A stretch of DNA of 64,000 nucleotides from Pseudaminobacter sp047739745. Its GTDB lineage: Bacteria > Pseudomonadota > Alphaproteobacteria > Rhizobiales > Rhizobiaceae. The stretch covers positions 9,238-73,237 of the forward strand of contig NZ_JBLLVA010000024.1 of assembly GCF_047739745.1 (NCBI RefSeq), in the 5' to 3' direction. The translations under genes and the position numbers were made by a program. Below, one piece after another: positions 17,941 to 26,737 of this stretch. Under the pieces are notes generated by a model. That model made no database searches, was not told the origin of the DNA, and saw only the letters and a list, made by a program, of their open reading frames with translations. Each line of letters opens with the position of its first letter. Position 1 is the stretch's first letter.

Positions 17941-18030
17941 CCTTCTCCCCGTATGCAGGGAGAAGGACGAGGCCGGATCGTCAGCGCCCCCCCTCGCCCC
18001 GTTTACGGGGAGAGGGTAAGGGTGAGGGGG
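17941..18030. repeat. Rhizobial REP-like palindromic intergenic repeat
   Basis: Two adjacent inverted repeats sit between the aminotransferase and GS-like genes. The first has 9-bp arms CCTTCTCCC/GGGAGAAGG at 17941-17966. The second has CCCCGT/ACGGGG at 17997-18010 extended by CCCTC and GAGGG, then GGTAAGGGTGAGGGG. This style of element is scattered in many rhizobial genomes. It may form hairpins in the mRNA joining the two genes. Confidence 0.7.
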
Positions 18031-18055
18031 CACACAAGCAGAGAAGCCAGATTCA

Positions 18056-19441
18056 ATGACATCACCTTCCGGCTCGACCATTGACGAGGCAAAGGCATTT
18101 CTGGATGCGCATCCGGAGATCGAAGCCTTCGATATCGTGCTTACCGATGTGAACGGCGTCGGTCGCGGCAAGATCATCCGCCGCCATGAGCTGGCCGGTC
18201 TTTATGAGGGCGGCCGCCACCTGCCGATCTCGATCCTCGGGCTCGACATCACCGGCGAGGATGTGCACGAAACCGGACTGATCTGGGATTCAGGCGACGG
18301 CGACTTGCGTGCCTGGCCCATTCCCGGCACGCTGAAGCCGCTCCACGGAACCAGCCCGGCTCGCGGGCAGGTGCTGATGTCGATGTTCCATCTCGACGGC
18401 GCGCCGATGACTTCCGACCCGCGCCTGGCATTAGTGCGTCAGGTTGAGGCGCTTTCAGCCAAGGGCCTGCGCCCGGCCGGCGCCTTCGAACTTGAGTTCT
18501 TCCTGCTTGCCAATGAGCGCGACGCCGAAGGCCGCGCCCAGCCGGCAAATGCCGTGCTCGACGGCCGCGGGAGCGGCAAGACCGAGGTCTATTCGGTCGA
18601 TCATCTGCATGGCATGGAGCCGCTGTTTGCCGACATCTACGCGGCAGCGGCCGCGCAGGACATTCCGGCCGAAACCATTATTTCCGAATATGCGCCCGGG
18701 CAATACGAACTGACGCTGCACTATCGCAAGGATATACTGCAGGCGGCCGATGATCTTGTCATGCTGAAGCGCATCGTGCGGGCGCAGGCGCGCCGCCATA
18801 GCGTGACGGCCTGCTTCATGGCCAAGCCTATCGAAAAATATGCCGGCTCGGGAATGCATCTGCACGTCTCGCTGCAGGACGATTCGGGTCGAAACATCTT
18901 CACCGAGGCGAAGGAAGGCAAGTGGTCGCCTACCCTCCTGCACGCGCTCGGCGGGCTTGCGACGACCATGGCCGAATCCATGCTGGTGTTTGCGCCGCAC
19001 GCCAATTCCTGGCGCCGCTTCGTGTCCCAATCCTATGCGCCGATCGCGCCGACCTGGGGCGTCAACAACCGGTCGGTGGCCCTGCGCGTGCCCGCCGGCG
19101 ACGCGAAGAACCGTCGCATTGAGCATCGCCCGTCAGGTGTCGACGCCAACCCCTATCTGGTCGCAACGACGGTGCTTGCCGGCATTTGCAAGGGCATCGA
19201 CGAAAAGCTCGATCCCGGCCCTGAGACGACCGGCAACGGCTATGAACAGAAGACGTCTGGCGCAGCCATCCCGGCCGACTGGCGTGAGGCGATCGAAGCT
19301 GCGAAGGCCTCGGCGTTCCTGAAGGACGCGTTGGGCGAAGACCTGCACCGCACATTCACCGCCATCAAATATGCGGAGCTCCTGCGCGTCGCGCGCACGG
19401 TAAGTGAACTCGACTACCACCTCTACCTGCACGAGGTGTAG
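18056..19441 (+). CDS. Glutamine synthetase family protein (type I-like, GlnT/PuuA-type ligase)
   Basis: A 461-residue ATP-dependent ligase of the glutamine synthetase fold. GS signatures include DVNGVGRGKIIRR near residue 30, AFELEFFLL near residue 142, a metal/substrate segment AGSGMHLHVSLQD near residue 262, and NNRSVALRVP with RIEHRPSGVDANPYLV near residues 337-370. It lacks the adenylylation region typical of GlnA. The family includes gamma-glutamylpolyamine synthetases and other amine ligases. It is read in the same direction as the aminotransferase, with a repeat between. The amine substrate is unknown. Confidence 0.86.
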   Translation: MTSPSGSTIDEAKAFLDAHPEIEAFDIVLTDVNGVGRGKIIRRHELAGLYEGGRHLPISILGLDITGEDVHETGLIWDSGDGDLRAWPIPGTLKPLHGTSPARGQVLMSMFHLDGAPMTSDPRLALVRQVEALSAKGLRPAGAFELEFFLLANERDAEGRAQPANAVLDGRGSGKTEVYSVDHLHGMEPLFADIYAAAAAQDIPAETIISEYAPGQYELTLHYRKDILQAADDLVMLKRIVRAQARRHSVTACFMAKPIEKYAGSGMHLHVSLQDDSGRNIFTEAKEGKWSPTLLHALGGLATTMAESMLVFAPHANSWRRFVSQSYAPIAPTWGVNNRSVALRVPAGDAKNRRIEHRPSGVDANPYLVATTVLAGICKGIDEKLDPGPETTGNGYEQKTSGAAIPADWREAIEAAKASAFLKDALGEDLHRTFTAIKYAELLRVARTVSELDYHLYLHEV

Positions 19442-19467
19442 GGCGATTCCTTTGCTCGCGGGTAACG

Positions 19468-20733
19468 CTACCGTACCAGGATCGCCCTGAGATCGTTGAC
19501 ATTGGTGCCGGTCGGGCCAGGCACGAACAGCCCATCCACGGCATTGAACGCCGTCCAGGCGTTGTTGCCGGCAAGCATCGCCTTGGCGTCTATGCCGGCA
19601 GTGCGCATGCGCATGACTGTCTCGCCATCGGCAAAGGCGCCGGCATTGTCTTCCGAGCCGTCAATGCCGTCCGTATCGGCCGCCAGCGCATGCACGCCGG
19701 AGACGCCGTCAATCCCCAACGCAAAAGCCAGCAGGAACTCGCTGTTGCGGCCGCCCTTTCCCCTGGCCCGCAGCGTCACCGTGGTTTCGCCGCCGGACAG
19801 GATGAGCACCGGCTTGCGGAACGGCCTGTCGCGAGTAGCGACCTCCCGCGCGATCGCTGCGTGCACGGAGCCGACATCCCGCGCCTCGCCTTCGATCGAA
19901 TCCGAAAGGATGATCGCCTCGACGCCTTGCCGGCGGGCTTCGTCCGCGGCCGCCTCGAGCGAGACGGCGGCCGACGCGATCAGCCGCACCTGGTTGCCGG
20001 CAAAGCGCTTGTCGTCAGGGCGAGGCGCGGCGGCTTGCGGCGTGTTCAGATGCGCCATCACCGCATCGGGCAGTTTCATGCCGTAGGCTGCAACAATCAT
20101 GAGCGCATCTTCGCGCGATGCCTCGTCCGGCACTGTCGGGCCCGACGCGACCAGCGCCGGATTGTCGCCGGGAATATCGGACACGATGAGGGAAACCACT
20201 CGCGCCGGGTGTGCTGCCGCGGCGAGCCGTCCGCCTTTGATCGTGGAGACGTGCTTTCGCACCGCATTCATCGCCGAGATCGGCGCGCCGGAGGCAAGCA
20301 GCGCCTCATTGACGGCGATTTCGTCGGCAAGCGTCAGGCCCTGCGGAGGCGACGGCAAAAGCGCCGAGCCGCCGCCGCAGACCAGCGCGATGACGAGATC
20401 GTCCGCGCCCAATCCGCTCACCGCATCGAGCAATGCCCTGGACGCCGCAAGGCCAGCTTCATCCGGCACCGGATGCGACGCCTCCAGCACGCGGATGCGC
20501 TCGCAGGGCGCGGCATAGCCGTAGCGCGTGACGACGACACCGTCCAACGGCCCATCCCATGCCTTCTCCAATGCCGCCGCCATCTGCGCCGCGCCCTTGC
20601 CCGCACCGACGACGATCGTGCGGCCCTTCGGCTTCTCGGGCAAATGGCTACGGATCGTCAGTTCAGGATCGGCCGCGGCAACGGCGACGCGAAATATCGA
20701 AGTGAGGAAACGCTTTGGTTCAAGCTCGGTCAC
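19468..20733 (-). CDS. Glycerate 2-kinase (MOFRL family, TtuD/GckA-like)
   Basis: A cytoplasmic kinase of 421 residues phosphorylating D-glycerate to 2-phosphoglycerate. The N-terminal DUF4147 part contains VVGAGKGAAQMAAALE and the conserved ALVCGGGSALLPSPPQGL. The C-terminal MOFRL part has LILSGGETTVTLRARGKGGRNSEFLLAFAL and ALAADTDGIDGSEDNAGA. I place the start at GTG 20733 because GGAG lies 7 nt before it; the frame is open to 20787. It is 13 bp after the UPF0303 gene and likely co-transcribed. It could feed carbon from glyoxylate (made by the purine block nearby) into glycolysis, but tartronate semialdehyde steps are not in the window. Confidence 0.9.
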   Translation of the reverse strand: MTELEPKRFLTSIFRVAVAAADPELTIRSHLPEKPKGRTIVVGAGKGAAQMAAALEKAWDGPLDGVVVTRYGYAAPCERIRVLEASHPVPDEAGLAASRALLDAVSGLGADDLVIALVCGGGSALLPSPPQGLTLADEIAVNEALLASGAPISAMNAVRKHVSTIKGGRLAAAAHPARVVSLIVSDIPGDNPALVASGPTVPDEASREDALMIVAAYGMKLPDAVMAHLNTPQAAAPRPDDKRFAGNQVRLIASAAVSLEAAADEARRQGVEAIILSDSIEGEARDVGSVHAAIAREVATRDRPFRKPVLILSGGETTVTLRARGKGGRNSEFLLAFALGIDGVSGVHALAADTDGIDGSEDNAGAFADGETVMRMRTAGIDAKAMLAGNNAWTAFNAVDGLFVPGPTGTNVNDLRAILVR

Positions 20734-20746
20734 ACTTACGCTCCAC

Positions 20747-21250
20747 TCACGTTTTCGGCGGCGCAGGCGCCAGCGCATTACGGTCAAGCTTCAGATATTC
20801 ACAAATCGCATCGACCACGACGCCGTGGTCCTGCCGCTCGGGCAGACCGGAAACGGCAATCACGCCAACGACGCCGGCACCGGCAACCCGGATCGGAAAG
20901 CCGCCCCCGGCCAGCACATAATCGGCAGGGTCCAGCCCCTCGCCGGGCGGAAAGGTGCGATCCTCTCGCCCCTTCTCCAGCACCATGCGGTAGGTGCTCT
21001 TGTGGAACATCTTCACCACATTGCCCTTGCGCCGCGCCCAGTTGGCGTTCGCCGCGGTCGAACCCGGCAGAGCCGCGTAGAACAGCGGCCGGTCCCAAAG
21101 CCGGATGTCGATGATGATCGGCAGTTTGTCGGCTAGCGCGCGCGTCCGGATGATGCAGCCCACCTCGAAGGCCGCGGCCTCGTCGAAGGTCGCAAACACC
21201 AGTTCCGTTTCCTGCCGGATGATTTTCGCGATATCGTCGGCGACGCTCAT
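20747..21250 (-). CDS. UPF0303/GlcG-HbpS family protein
   Basis: A 167-residue member of the GlcG/HbpS (DUF336) fold. It shows ADKLPIIIDIRLWDRPLFYAALPG and KMFHKSTYRMVLEKG, then the Gly-rich GGGFPIRVAGAGVVGVIAVSGLPERQDH. Some homologues bind heme or small metabolites, but the role of the UPF0303 branch is not settled. The ATG at 21250 follows an AGG-type ribosome site; the frame stays open to 21334. Its end is 13 bp from the glycerate kinase start, so the two are likely one operon. Confidence 0.85.
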   Translation of the reverse strand: MSVADDIAKIIRQETELVFATFDEAAAFEVGCIIRTRALADKLPIIIDIRLWDRPLFYAALPGSTAANANWARRKGNVVKMFHKSTYRMVLEKGREDRTFPPGEGLDPADYVLAGGGFPIRVAGAGVVGVIAVSGLPERQDHGVVVDAICEYLKLDRNALAPAPPKT

Positions 21251-21374
21251 CAGCCTTTCCCGAAGGCAGTTGACGCCGGCGATGCCCAGCGCTGAAGTTG
21301 CGCCGTGTTTTATGACATGTGGGACGCCGGTCAAGCCCGTTCAGAGTGTGACCGGCTTAACGAGAGGTCCCCCT

Positions 21375-22697
21375 TCAGGAAAGGATCGACGCCATGGCGC
21401 TCTTGGCTGGCCGGCCTGCCACATAGACCTCGCGAACGGCCCGGTCGTCACCAAGCGTCTGCAGGAGGAAAAGCTCCTCCGCTAGCGTTTCCACCGTTTC
21501 CATCCTGAGCTGCATGGTCGGCGTCGCGCCGGAATCGAGCACGATGATGTCGGCATCGGTGCCGACATCAAGCGTGCCGATCCTGTCATCCAGCGACAAT
21601 GCCTGCGCATTGCCGAGCGTTACCTGCCAAAAAGAGGCGAGCGGGTTGAGCTTTTCGCCGTTCAGCGCGATCACCTTGTAGCCTTCGTCCATGGTGCGCA
21701 GCATCGAATAGTTGGTGCCACCGCCGACATCCGAGGCGGCGGCGATGCGCACCGGCTTCTCGCGCGTGCGATAACGCTGGTAGTCGAACAGCCCCGAGCC
21801 GAGGAAAAGATTGGAGGTCGGGCAGAACACAGCAACCGATCCACTGTCCGACAAGACATCGGCCTCGCGCTCGGAAAGATGGATGCTGTGGCCGAGCAGC
21901 GTCCTGCGACCCAGCAGGCCGTAGTGGGCATAGATGTCGGTATAGTCCTTCGACCAGGGGTAAAGCTGCTGGGTGAAGGCGATCTCGGCATGGTTCTCCG
22001 ACAGATGCGTCTGCACATGCAGGTCGGGAAATTCCCGCGCCAGCGCTCCCGCCATCTCCATTTGCTCGGGCGAGGAGGTAATGGCAAAGCGCGGTGTGAT
22101 GACATAATGCTGGCGGCCCCTGCCGTGCCATTCGGCAATCAGCGCCTTGGTGTCGTCATAACCGGATTGCGGCGTATCCAGCACGGCCGCCGGCGCGTTG
22201 CGATCCATCATCACCTTGCCGGCAAGGACCAGCAGGTTGCGGTCATGCGCTTCGGCAAAGAAGGCTTGCACGGATTCCTTGTGCACCGAGCAATAGGCGA
22301 CGACCGTCGTCGTGCCGTGGCGCACCATCTCGTCGACGAACAGCCGCGCGATGCGGCGGCCATGCTGCGAATTGTTGAACTTCGATTCTTCGGGAAACGT
22401 GTAGGTGTTCAGCCAGTCGAGCAGTTCCGCGCCATAGGAGGCGATGATCTGCATTTGCGGCACATGCACATGCGCGTCGATGAAGCCCGGCAGCAGCAGA
22501 TGCGGCCGATGATCGATGGTCTGTACTCCCGCCTCGGCCTGCGCGGCGACATCGGCATAAGCGCCGGCCGCGACGATCCGACCGTCCTTCAGAAGAAGGC
22601 CGCCGTCCTCCTCATAGGCATAGGCGCCATGGTCATCGACGCTGTCAGGCCAGCGAATGAAGCTGAGCGTGCGGCCGCGCAGAAGAGTGGTGGTCAT
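21375..22697 (-). CDS. guaD: Guanine deaminase
   Basis: A zinc amidohydrolase of 440 residues turning guanine into xanthine. The metal-binding motif is HVHVPQMQ in GFIDAHVHVPQM near residue 82, with YTFPEESKFNN and later HLSENHAEI and GHSIHLSE typical of guanine deaminases, and VGGGTNYSMLRTM near the end of the barrel. The ATG at 22697 overlaps the stop of the urate hydroxylase gene by 4 nt (ATGA), so the two are translationally coupled. Xanthine would then be used by the XDH complex at 25.9-30.6 kb. Confidence 0.95.
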   Translation of the reverse strand: MTTTLLRGRTLSFIRWPDSVDDHGAYAYEEDGGLLLKDGRIVAAGAYADVAAQAEAGVQTIDHRPHLLLPGFIDAHVHVPQMQIIASYGAELLDWLNTYTFPEESKFNNSQHGRRIARLFVDEMVRHGTTTVVAYCSVHKESVQAFFAEAHDRNLLVLAGKVMMDRNAPAAVLDTPQSGYDDTKALIAEWHGRGRQHYVITPRFAITSSPEQMEMAGALAREFPDLHVQTHLSENHAEIAFTQQLYPWSKDYTDIYAHYGLLGRRTLLGHSIHLSEREADVLSDSGSVAVFCPTSNLFLGSGLFDYQRYRTREKPVRIAAASDVGGGTNYSMLRTMDEGYKVIALNGEKLNPLASFWQVTLGNAQALSLDDRIGTLDVGTDADIIVLDSGATPTMQLRMETVETLAEELFLLQTLGDDRAVREVYVAGRPAKSAMASILS

Positions 22698-23923
22698 TGC
22701 TGTGTCTTCTTTCCTGCGTCTTCGAACCACGTCACCAGCAGCGCGCGCTCCTGCGGCGTGATCTCAGTGACATTACCGGGCGGCATCGCATGGCTGCGGC
22801 CAGCCTGGAGGTATATTTCCCGAGCGTGGCTGGCGATCGCCGCATCCGTCTCCAGCACCACGCCCTTCGGCGCATGATAGATGCCTTCATAGACCGGTTC
22901 GGCCGCATGGCACATCGAACAGCGGCCAAGCACGGTGTCCCGCACCGCCGGGAAATGCGTCGAGGTCACGAACACGTCTTCGCCGGCGGCGACCTTCTCC
23001 TCGCCGACCAGAACCTTGGGCACGGTCGACAGCCAGATGATGACGATAAACAGGATCGCGGCCGCGAGCCAGGTCCAGGTCGGATTGCCCTTGCGCGCGT
23101 GGGCGGTGTTGAAATAGTGGCGGATCAGCACGCCGATGATGAAGATCAGCGACGCGATAACCCAGTTGAACTGTGTGCCGAACGCCAGCGGATAGTGGTT
23201 CGACAGCATCAGGAACAGCACCGGCAGCGTCAGATAGTTGTTGTGCAGCGAGCGCGTCTTGGCGATCCGGCCATATTTCGCATCGGGCGTACGGCCGGCG
23301 ATCAGGTCGGCGACGACGATCTTCTGATTGGGAATGATGACCAGGAAGACGTTGGCAGACATGATGGTGGCGGTGAATGCGCCAAGATGCAGAAAGGCGG
23401 CGCGGCCCGTGAAGAGCTGCGTGTAACCCCAGGCGATGGCGACCAGCACCGCATAGAGCACGAGCATCAGCCAGGTATCGTTCTTTGCCAGCGGCGACTT
23501 GCAGGCAAGATCGTAGATGAGCCAGCCGAGGCCGAGCGAAGCCAGCGAAATGAGGATTGCTACCGTCGGCGACACATCGAGCACGTTGCGGTCGATCAGG
23601 AAAAGGTCCGCACCCGCATAGTAGACGATGGCCAGCAGCGCGAATCCTGTCATCCAGGTGAAGTAGGCTTCCCATTTGAACCAGGTCAGGTGCTCCGGCA
23701 TCTGCGCCGGCGCGACCAGGTATTTCTGGATATGATAGAACCCGCCGCCATGGACCTGCCATTCCTCTCCATAGGCGCCTTTCGGCAGATCGGGTCGCTG
23801 GCGCAGACCGAGATCGAGCGCCACGAAGTAGAAGGACGAACCGATCCAGGCAATCCCGGTAATGACATGCGCCCAGCGCACGCCGAAACTCAGCCAGTCC
23901 CAAAAGATCGCGAAATCGGTCAT
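22694..23923 (-). CDS. puuD: Membrane urate hydroxylase PuuD with C-terminal cytochrome c domain
   Basis: A 409-residue inner-membrane urate-oxidising protein converting urate to 5-hydroxyisourate, linked to the respiratory chain rather than to H2O2-forming uricase. About eight hydrophobic helices occupy residues 10-300 (WAHVITGIAWIGSSFYFVALD at the start), followed by a periplasmic cytochrome c domain with CSMCH at 335-339 and a possible Met ligand in HAMPPGN near 380. First gene of a two-gene operon with guaD. A divergent LysR gene lies 233 bp away and is the likely regulator. Confidence 0.93.
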   Translation of the reverse strand: MTDFAIFWDWLSFGVRWAHVITGIAWIGSSFYFVALDLGLRQRPDLPKGAYGEEWQVHGGGFYHIQKYLVAPAQMPEHLTWFKWEAYFTWMTGFALLAIVYYAGADLFLIDRNVLDVSPTVAILISLASLGLGWLIYDLACKSPLAKNDTWLMLVLYAVLVAIAWGYTQLFTGRAAFLHLGAFTATIMSANVFLVIIPNQKIVVADLIAGRTPDAKYGRIAKTRSLHNNYLTLPVLFLMLSNHYPLAFGTQFNWVIASLIFIIGVLIRHYFNTAHARKGNPTWTWLAAAILFIVIIWLSTVPKVLVGEEKVAAGEDVFVTSTHFPAVRDTVLGRCSMCHAAEPVYEGIYHAPKGVVLETDAAIASHAREIYLQAGRSHAMPPGNVTEITPQERALLVTWFEDAGKKTQQ

Positions 23924-24156
23924 CGACAGCCCTCCTAAGGTCTCCGCGCCGAACCAGCACAGGAACCTTGCAAAACATCCAAATCGACGCCCACTCCCCT
24001 TTCCGAAATTCGATTCGGATTTTTGCAGTCATGCGTCCGATTGCCGACTTTAAGTGCTGCCGTTCAAACGAAAAGAGGTAAGAAAGGCGAGGACTTTCAA
24101 AAAAAAATGGAAAATGATAGCTTCCGTCAAAATTCTGCGTGGGGCTTCAGGGCACA
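23924..24156. promoter_or_regulatory. Divergent puuD / LysR control region
   Basis: 233 bp without a gene, with an AT-rich stretch near the LysR start. GACTTTCAAAAA at 24092-24103 recurs exactly at 31068-31079 in the other divergent control region of the purine block. The long A-run and TTCAAACGAAAAG context may form an UP element or a LysR site. Confidence 0.5.
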
Positions 24157-25077
24157 ATGGCCTATCTCGATAATATCGCCGTTTTCGTCCGCGTCGTCGA
24201 ACTCGGAAACCTGTCGGCCGCTGGCCGCGACATGCGGATCTCGCCCGCCGTAGCCTCCAACCGCATCAAGGAACTGGAAAAGCATCTCGGCGTGCGCCTG
24301 TTCAACCGCACCACGCGGCAATTGATGCCGACCGAGCAGGGCACCGTCTTTTACGATGGCGCACGGCGCGTTTTGGAAGCCATTACCGAAGCGGAGGCCG
24401 CCATCAGCGCCCTTTCCGGCCAGCCGCGCGGCACCATCAGGGTCACCGCGCCGCTCGGACTGGGACGTCGACTGATCGCTTCCGGCATTCCGGAGTTCCA
24501 TGACAAATATCCCGACATCGAGGTGCGGCTGCGCCTGTCCGACCACAATGTCGATATCATGAAGGAAGGCATCGACGTCGCCTTTCGGCTCGGGCTCCTG
24601 GAGGATTCCAGCCTGCGCATGCGCGGTATCATGGAATGTGAGCGCGTGCTGGTGGCATCTCCCGACTATCTTGAAAAACGTGGCGAGCCGCGCGAGCCCC
24701 GGGAACTCATCGACAAACGCCACGACTGTCTGATGCTGCGCTTTCCGGGATCACGCGAATTTTTCTGGATGTTGAGCACGCCGTTGGGGCCGACCAAATT
24801 CGAGGTGCATGGCCCCTTCGATTCCGACGATGGCGACGTGCTGACCGGCTGGGCGCTGTCCGGGCGCGGCATCGTCAACAAGCCGCGCTTCGAGGTCGAG
24901 CCATACCTCCAGGAAAACAGGCTGCGGGTCATTTTGCCCGACACCCCGCCCACGCCGATCCAGCTTGCCGCCGTCTATCCGCACAAGAATCTGCAGGACC
25001 CGAAAGTACGCCTTCTGCTCGACTTCATGGCCGAGCGATGCCAGCGCATGATCCGCGAGCGGTTGGCGGGCAAATAG
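24157..25077 (+). CDS. LysR-family transcriptional regulator, probable purine-catabolism regulator
   Basis: A 306-residue regulator. The N-terminal winged helix reads AVFVRVVELGNLSAAGRDMRISPAVASNRIKELEKHLGVRLFNRTTR, and residues 95-300 form the effector domain (IRVTAPLGLGRRLIASGIPEFHDKYPD). It is divergent from puuD-guaD, the classic LysR arrangement, and so probably senses a purine or ureide intermediate. I place the start at ATG 24157; a GTG at 24139 is in frame but lacks a ribosome site. Confidence 0.9.
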   Translation: MAYLDNIAVFVRVVELGNLSAAGRDMRISPAVASNRIKELEKHLGVRLFNRTTRQLMPTEQGTVFYDGARRVLEAITEAEAAISALSGQPRGTIRVTAPLGLGRRLIASGIPEFHDKYPDIEVRLRLSDHNVDIMKEGIDVAFRLGLLEDSSLRMRGIMECERVLVASPDYLEKRGEPREPRELIDKRHDCLMLRFPGSREFFWMLSTPLGPTKFEVHGPFDSDDGDVLTGWALSGRGIVNKPRFEVEPYLQENRLRVILPDTPPTPIQLAAVYPHKNLQDPKVRLLLDFMAERCQRMIRERLAGK

Positions 25078-25170
25078 CCGCGCTGCGAGGAACGATTCGT
25101 TCCGGCCTCTGTTTCATCCTCGTTGATTATCCCTGCCGTGCGGCGGGCGGCCTCTACGATGGAGTTTCAG

Positions 25171-25659
25171 ATGCAATTTCACGCTACGCGCAATGATCTC
25201 AAGTCCAATGCCAAGAAGGTTTCGATCGAAGTCCTGAATGCGCGACTGGCGGACGCAATAGACCTTGCTCTTCTCACCAAGCAGGCTCATTGGAATATCA
25301 AGGGCCCGCAATTCATTGCGATCCACGAAATGCTGGACACGTTCCGAACCGAACTCGACAGCCATGTGGACACCATTGCCGAACGCGCCGTTCAGCTAGG
25401 CGGCACCGCCCATGGCACGGCCCAGGCCGTCGCGGAGGCGACGCCACTGAAGCCCTATCCGCTCGACATCTTCAAGACCAAGGACCATCTCGCCGCGTTG
25501 ATCGAACGCTACGCCGAAGTGGCGAAAAACGCGCGCGCCGCAATCGACGAGGCCGATGAGGCGGGCGATGCGGACACCGCCGATATATTCACGGCCTATT
25601 CACGCGCGCTCGACAAGTCGCTCTGGTTTCTCGAAGCGCATACGCAGGAACCGGAATAG
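25171..25659 (+). CDS. dps: Dps-family DNA-protection ferritin
   Basis: A 162-residue ferritin-like protein that oxidises and stores iron and shields DNA in stress. Ferroxidase residues are visible in the order H (KQAHWNIKGP), H (AIHEMLD), D and E (SHVDTIAERA), as in Dps. The ATG at 25171 has GGAG six bases upstream; an in-frame ATG at 25159 does not. It sits between the LysR gene and xdhC but is unrelated to purine use and reads alone. Confidence 0.93.
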   Translation: MQFHATRNDLKSNAKKVSIEVLNARLADAIDLALLTKQAHWNIKGPQFIAIHEMLDTFRTELDSHVDTIAERAVQLGGTAHGTAQAVAEATPLKPYPLDIFKTKDHLAALIERYAEVAKNARAAIDEADEAGDADTADIFTAYSRALDKSLWFLEAHTQEPE

Positions 25660-25853
25660 GCCTGGTTCCATCGACCAAGGGCTTCGACGCCGCAGATCGA
25701 AGCCGTTTCGGCGTCCGCAGGATGTGGGCCCTCAGGTCGGCTACAGCGTCGCGAAGGACTTGAAAATGGTCGACATTTTCCTGCGCCTTCGCTCCTCGTA
25801 TCCGGCCAGATGACCTCACACCATTTCGACCAGATTTATGAGTTCACGACCTA

Positions 25854-25893
25854 AGCATCGGCCCGAAAAGTCCGTCGGGACGTACGTCGATCT
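25854..25893. repeat. Degenerate copy of rhizobial intergenic palindrome
   Basis: AGCATCGGCCCGAAAAG followed directly by TCCGTCGGGACGTACGTCGA resembles the two ends of the longer element at 39383-39481, with the middle missing. It lies in the 256-bp gap between dps and xdhC, which holds no credible gene. Confidence 0.5.
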
Positions 25894-25915
25894 AGTCGCG
25901 CTCCGCCGATTGGGA

Positions 25916-26737
25916 TTAAGGCGCTGACGAGCGCAAGGCCAGCGCCGTCATGATCTCGGCGGCGGCGAGTGCGGCAATTACCGCCGGGCGCTTGTCCTTC
26001 ACCGCATCGCCGCCGATCGGCGAGACAAGGCGGGAAAATACATCTTCGGTTCCATTCGCCGTTTTGAGGAACCAGCTTTTGAACGTCGCCTTCTTCGTCT
26101 TCGAACCGATCATGCCGACATAGGCGGCATCGTCACGCCTCAACGCTTCGCCGACGATCAGGAAATCAAGCGCATGGTCATGCGTCAGCACCACAAAGGC
26201 GGCTCCAGGCGGCGCCTCGCGCACCATCTCCTCGGGCATCGCCGTCAGCCGCGTCTCGATCGTATCCGGCATGCCATCGAGCGCGTCGGCGCGTGTCTCG
26301 ACCACGACGACGTGGACCGGAAGGAGGGCAAAAGCCGATGCCAATGCGGTGCCGACATGACCGCCGCCGAACACGTAGATTCGCGGCCGCTTCCGGTCTT
26401 CGGCGCGCGCCTTTTCGACAAGTTCGGCCTTCAACGCATCGTCGACCACGCTGATCGAAAGATCGACACGGCCGCCGCAGCATTGACCGATCTCAGGGCC
26501 GAGCGGAATGTTGAGCCGTGCATGCTTCTCCCCCTCCCGCAACATTTTGCGGGCGCGGTCGATCGCCATGAACTCTAGCTGGCCGCCGCCGATGGTGCCG
26601 AAAATGGCGCTGGGCGAAACCAGCATCGTTGCGCCGGTCTCGCGCGGCGTCGAGCCTTTCGCCTGCGTCACCTCCACCAGAGCGGTAGACGCGGTCGCGT
26701 CGAGAAAGGCATTCAGGCTTGCTGCGGTGCGTGTCAC
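25916..26737 (-). CDS. xdhC: Xanthine dehydrogenase accessory protein XdhC
   Basis: A 273-residue maturation factor that loads sulfurated molybdenum cofactor into xanthine dehydrogenase. Family features are EVTQAKGSTPRETGATMLV near the start, FGTIGGGQLEF, the cysteine pair in GQCCGGRVDLSI near residue 88, and a Rossmann-like YVFGGGHVGTALA followed by VGMIGSKTKKATF. The GTG start overlaps the xdhB stop by 4 nt. It is the last gene of the uraH-xdhA-xdhB-xdhC operon. Confidence 0.94.
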   Translation of the reverse strand: MTRTAASLNAFLDATASTALVEVTQAKGSTPRETGATMLVSPSAIFGTIGGGQLEFMAIDRARKMLREGEKHARLNIPLGPEIGQCCGGRVDLSISVVDDALKAELVEKARAEDRKRPRIYVFGGGHVGTALASAFALLPVHVVVVETRADALDGMPDTIETRLTAMPEEMVREAPPGAAFVVLTHDHALDFLIVGEALRRDDAAYVGMIGSKTKKATFKSWFLKTANGTEDVFSRLVSPIGGDAVKDKRPAVIAALAAAEIMTALALRSSAP

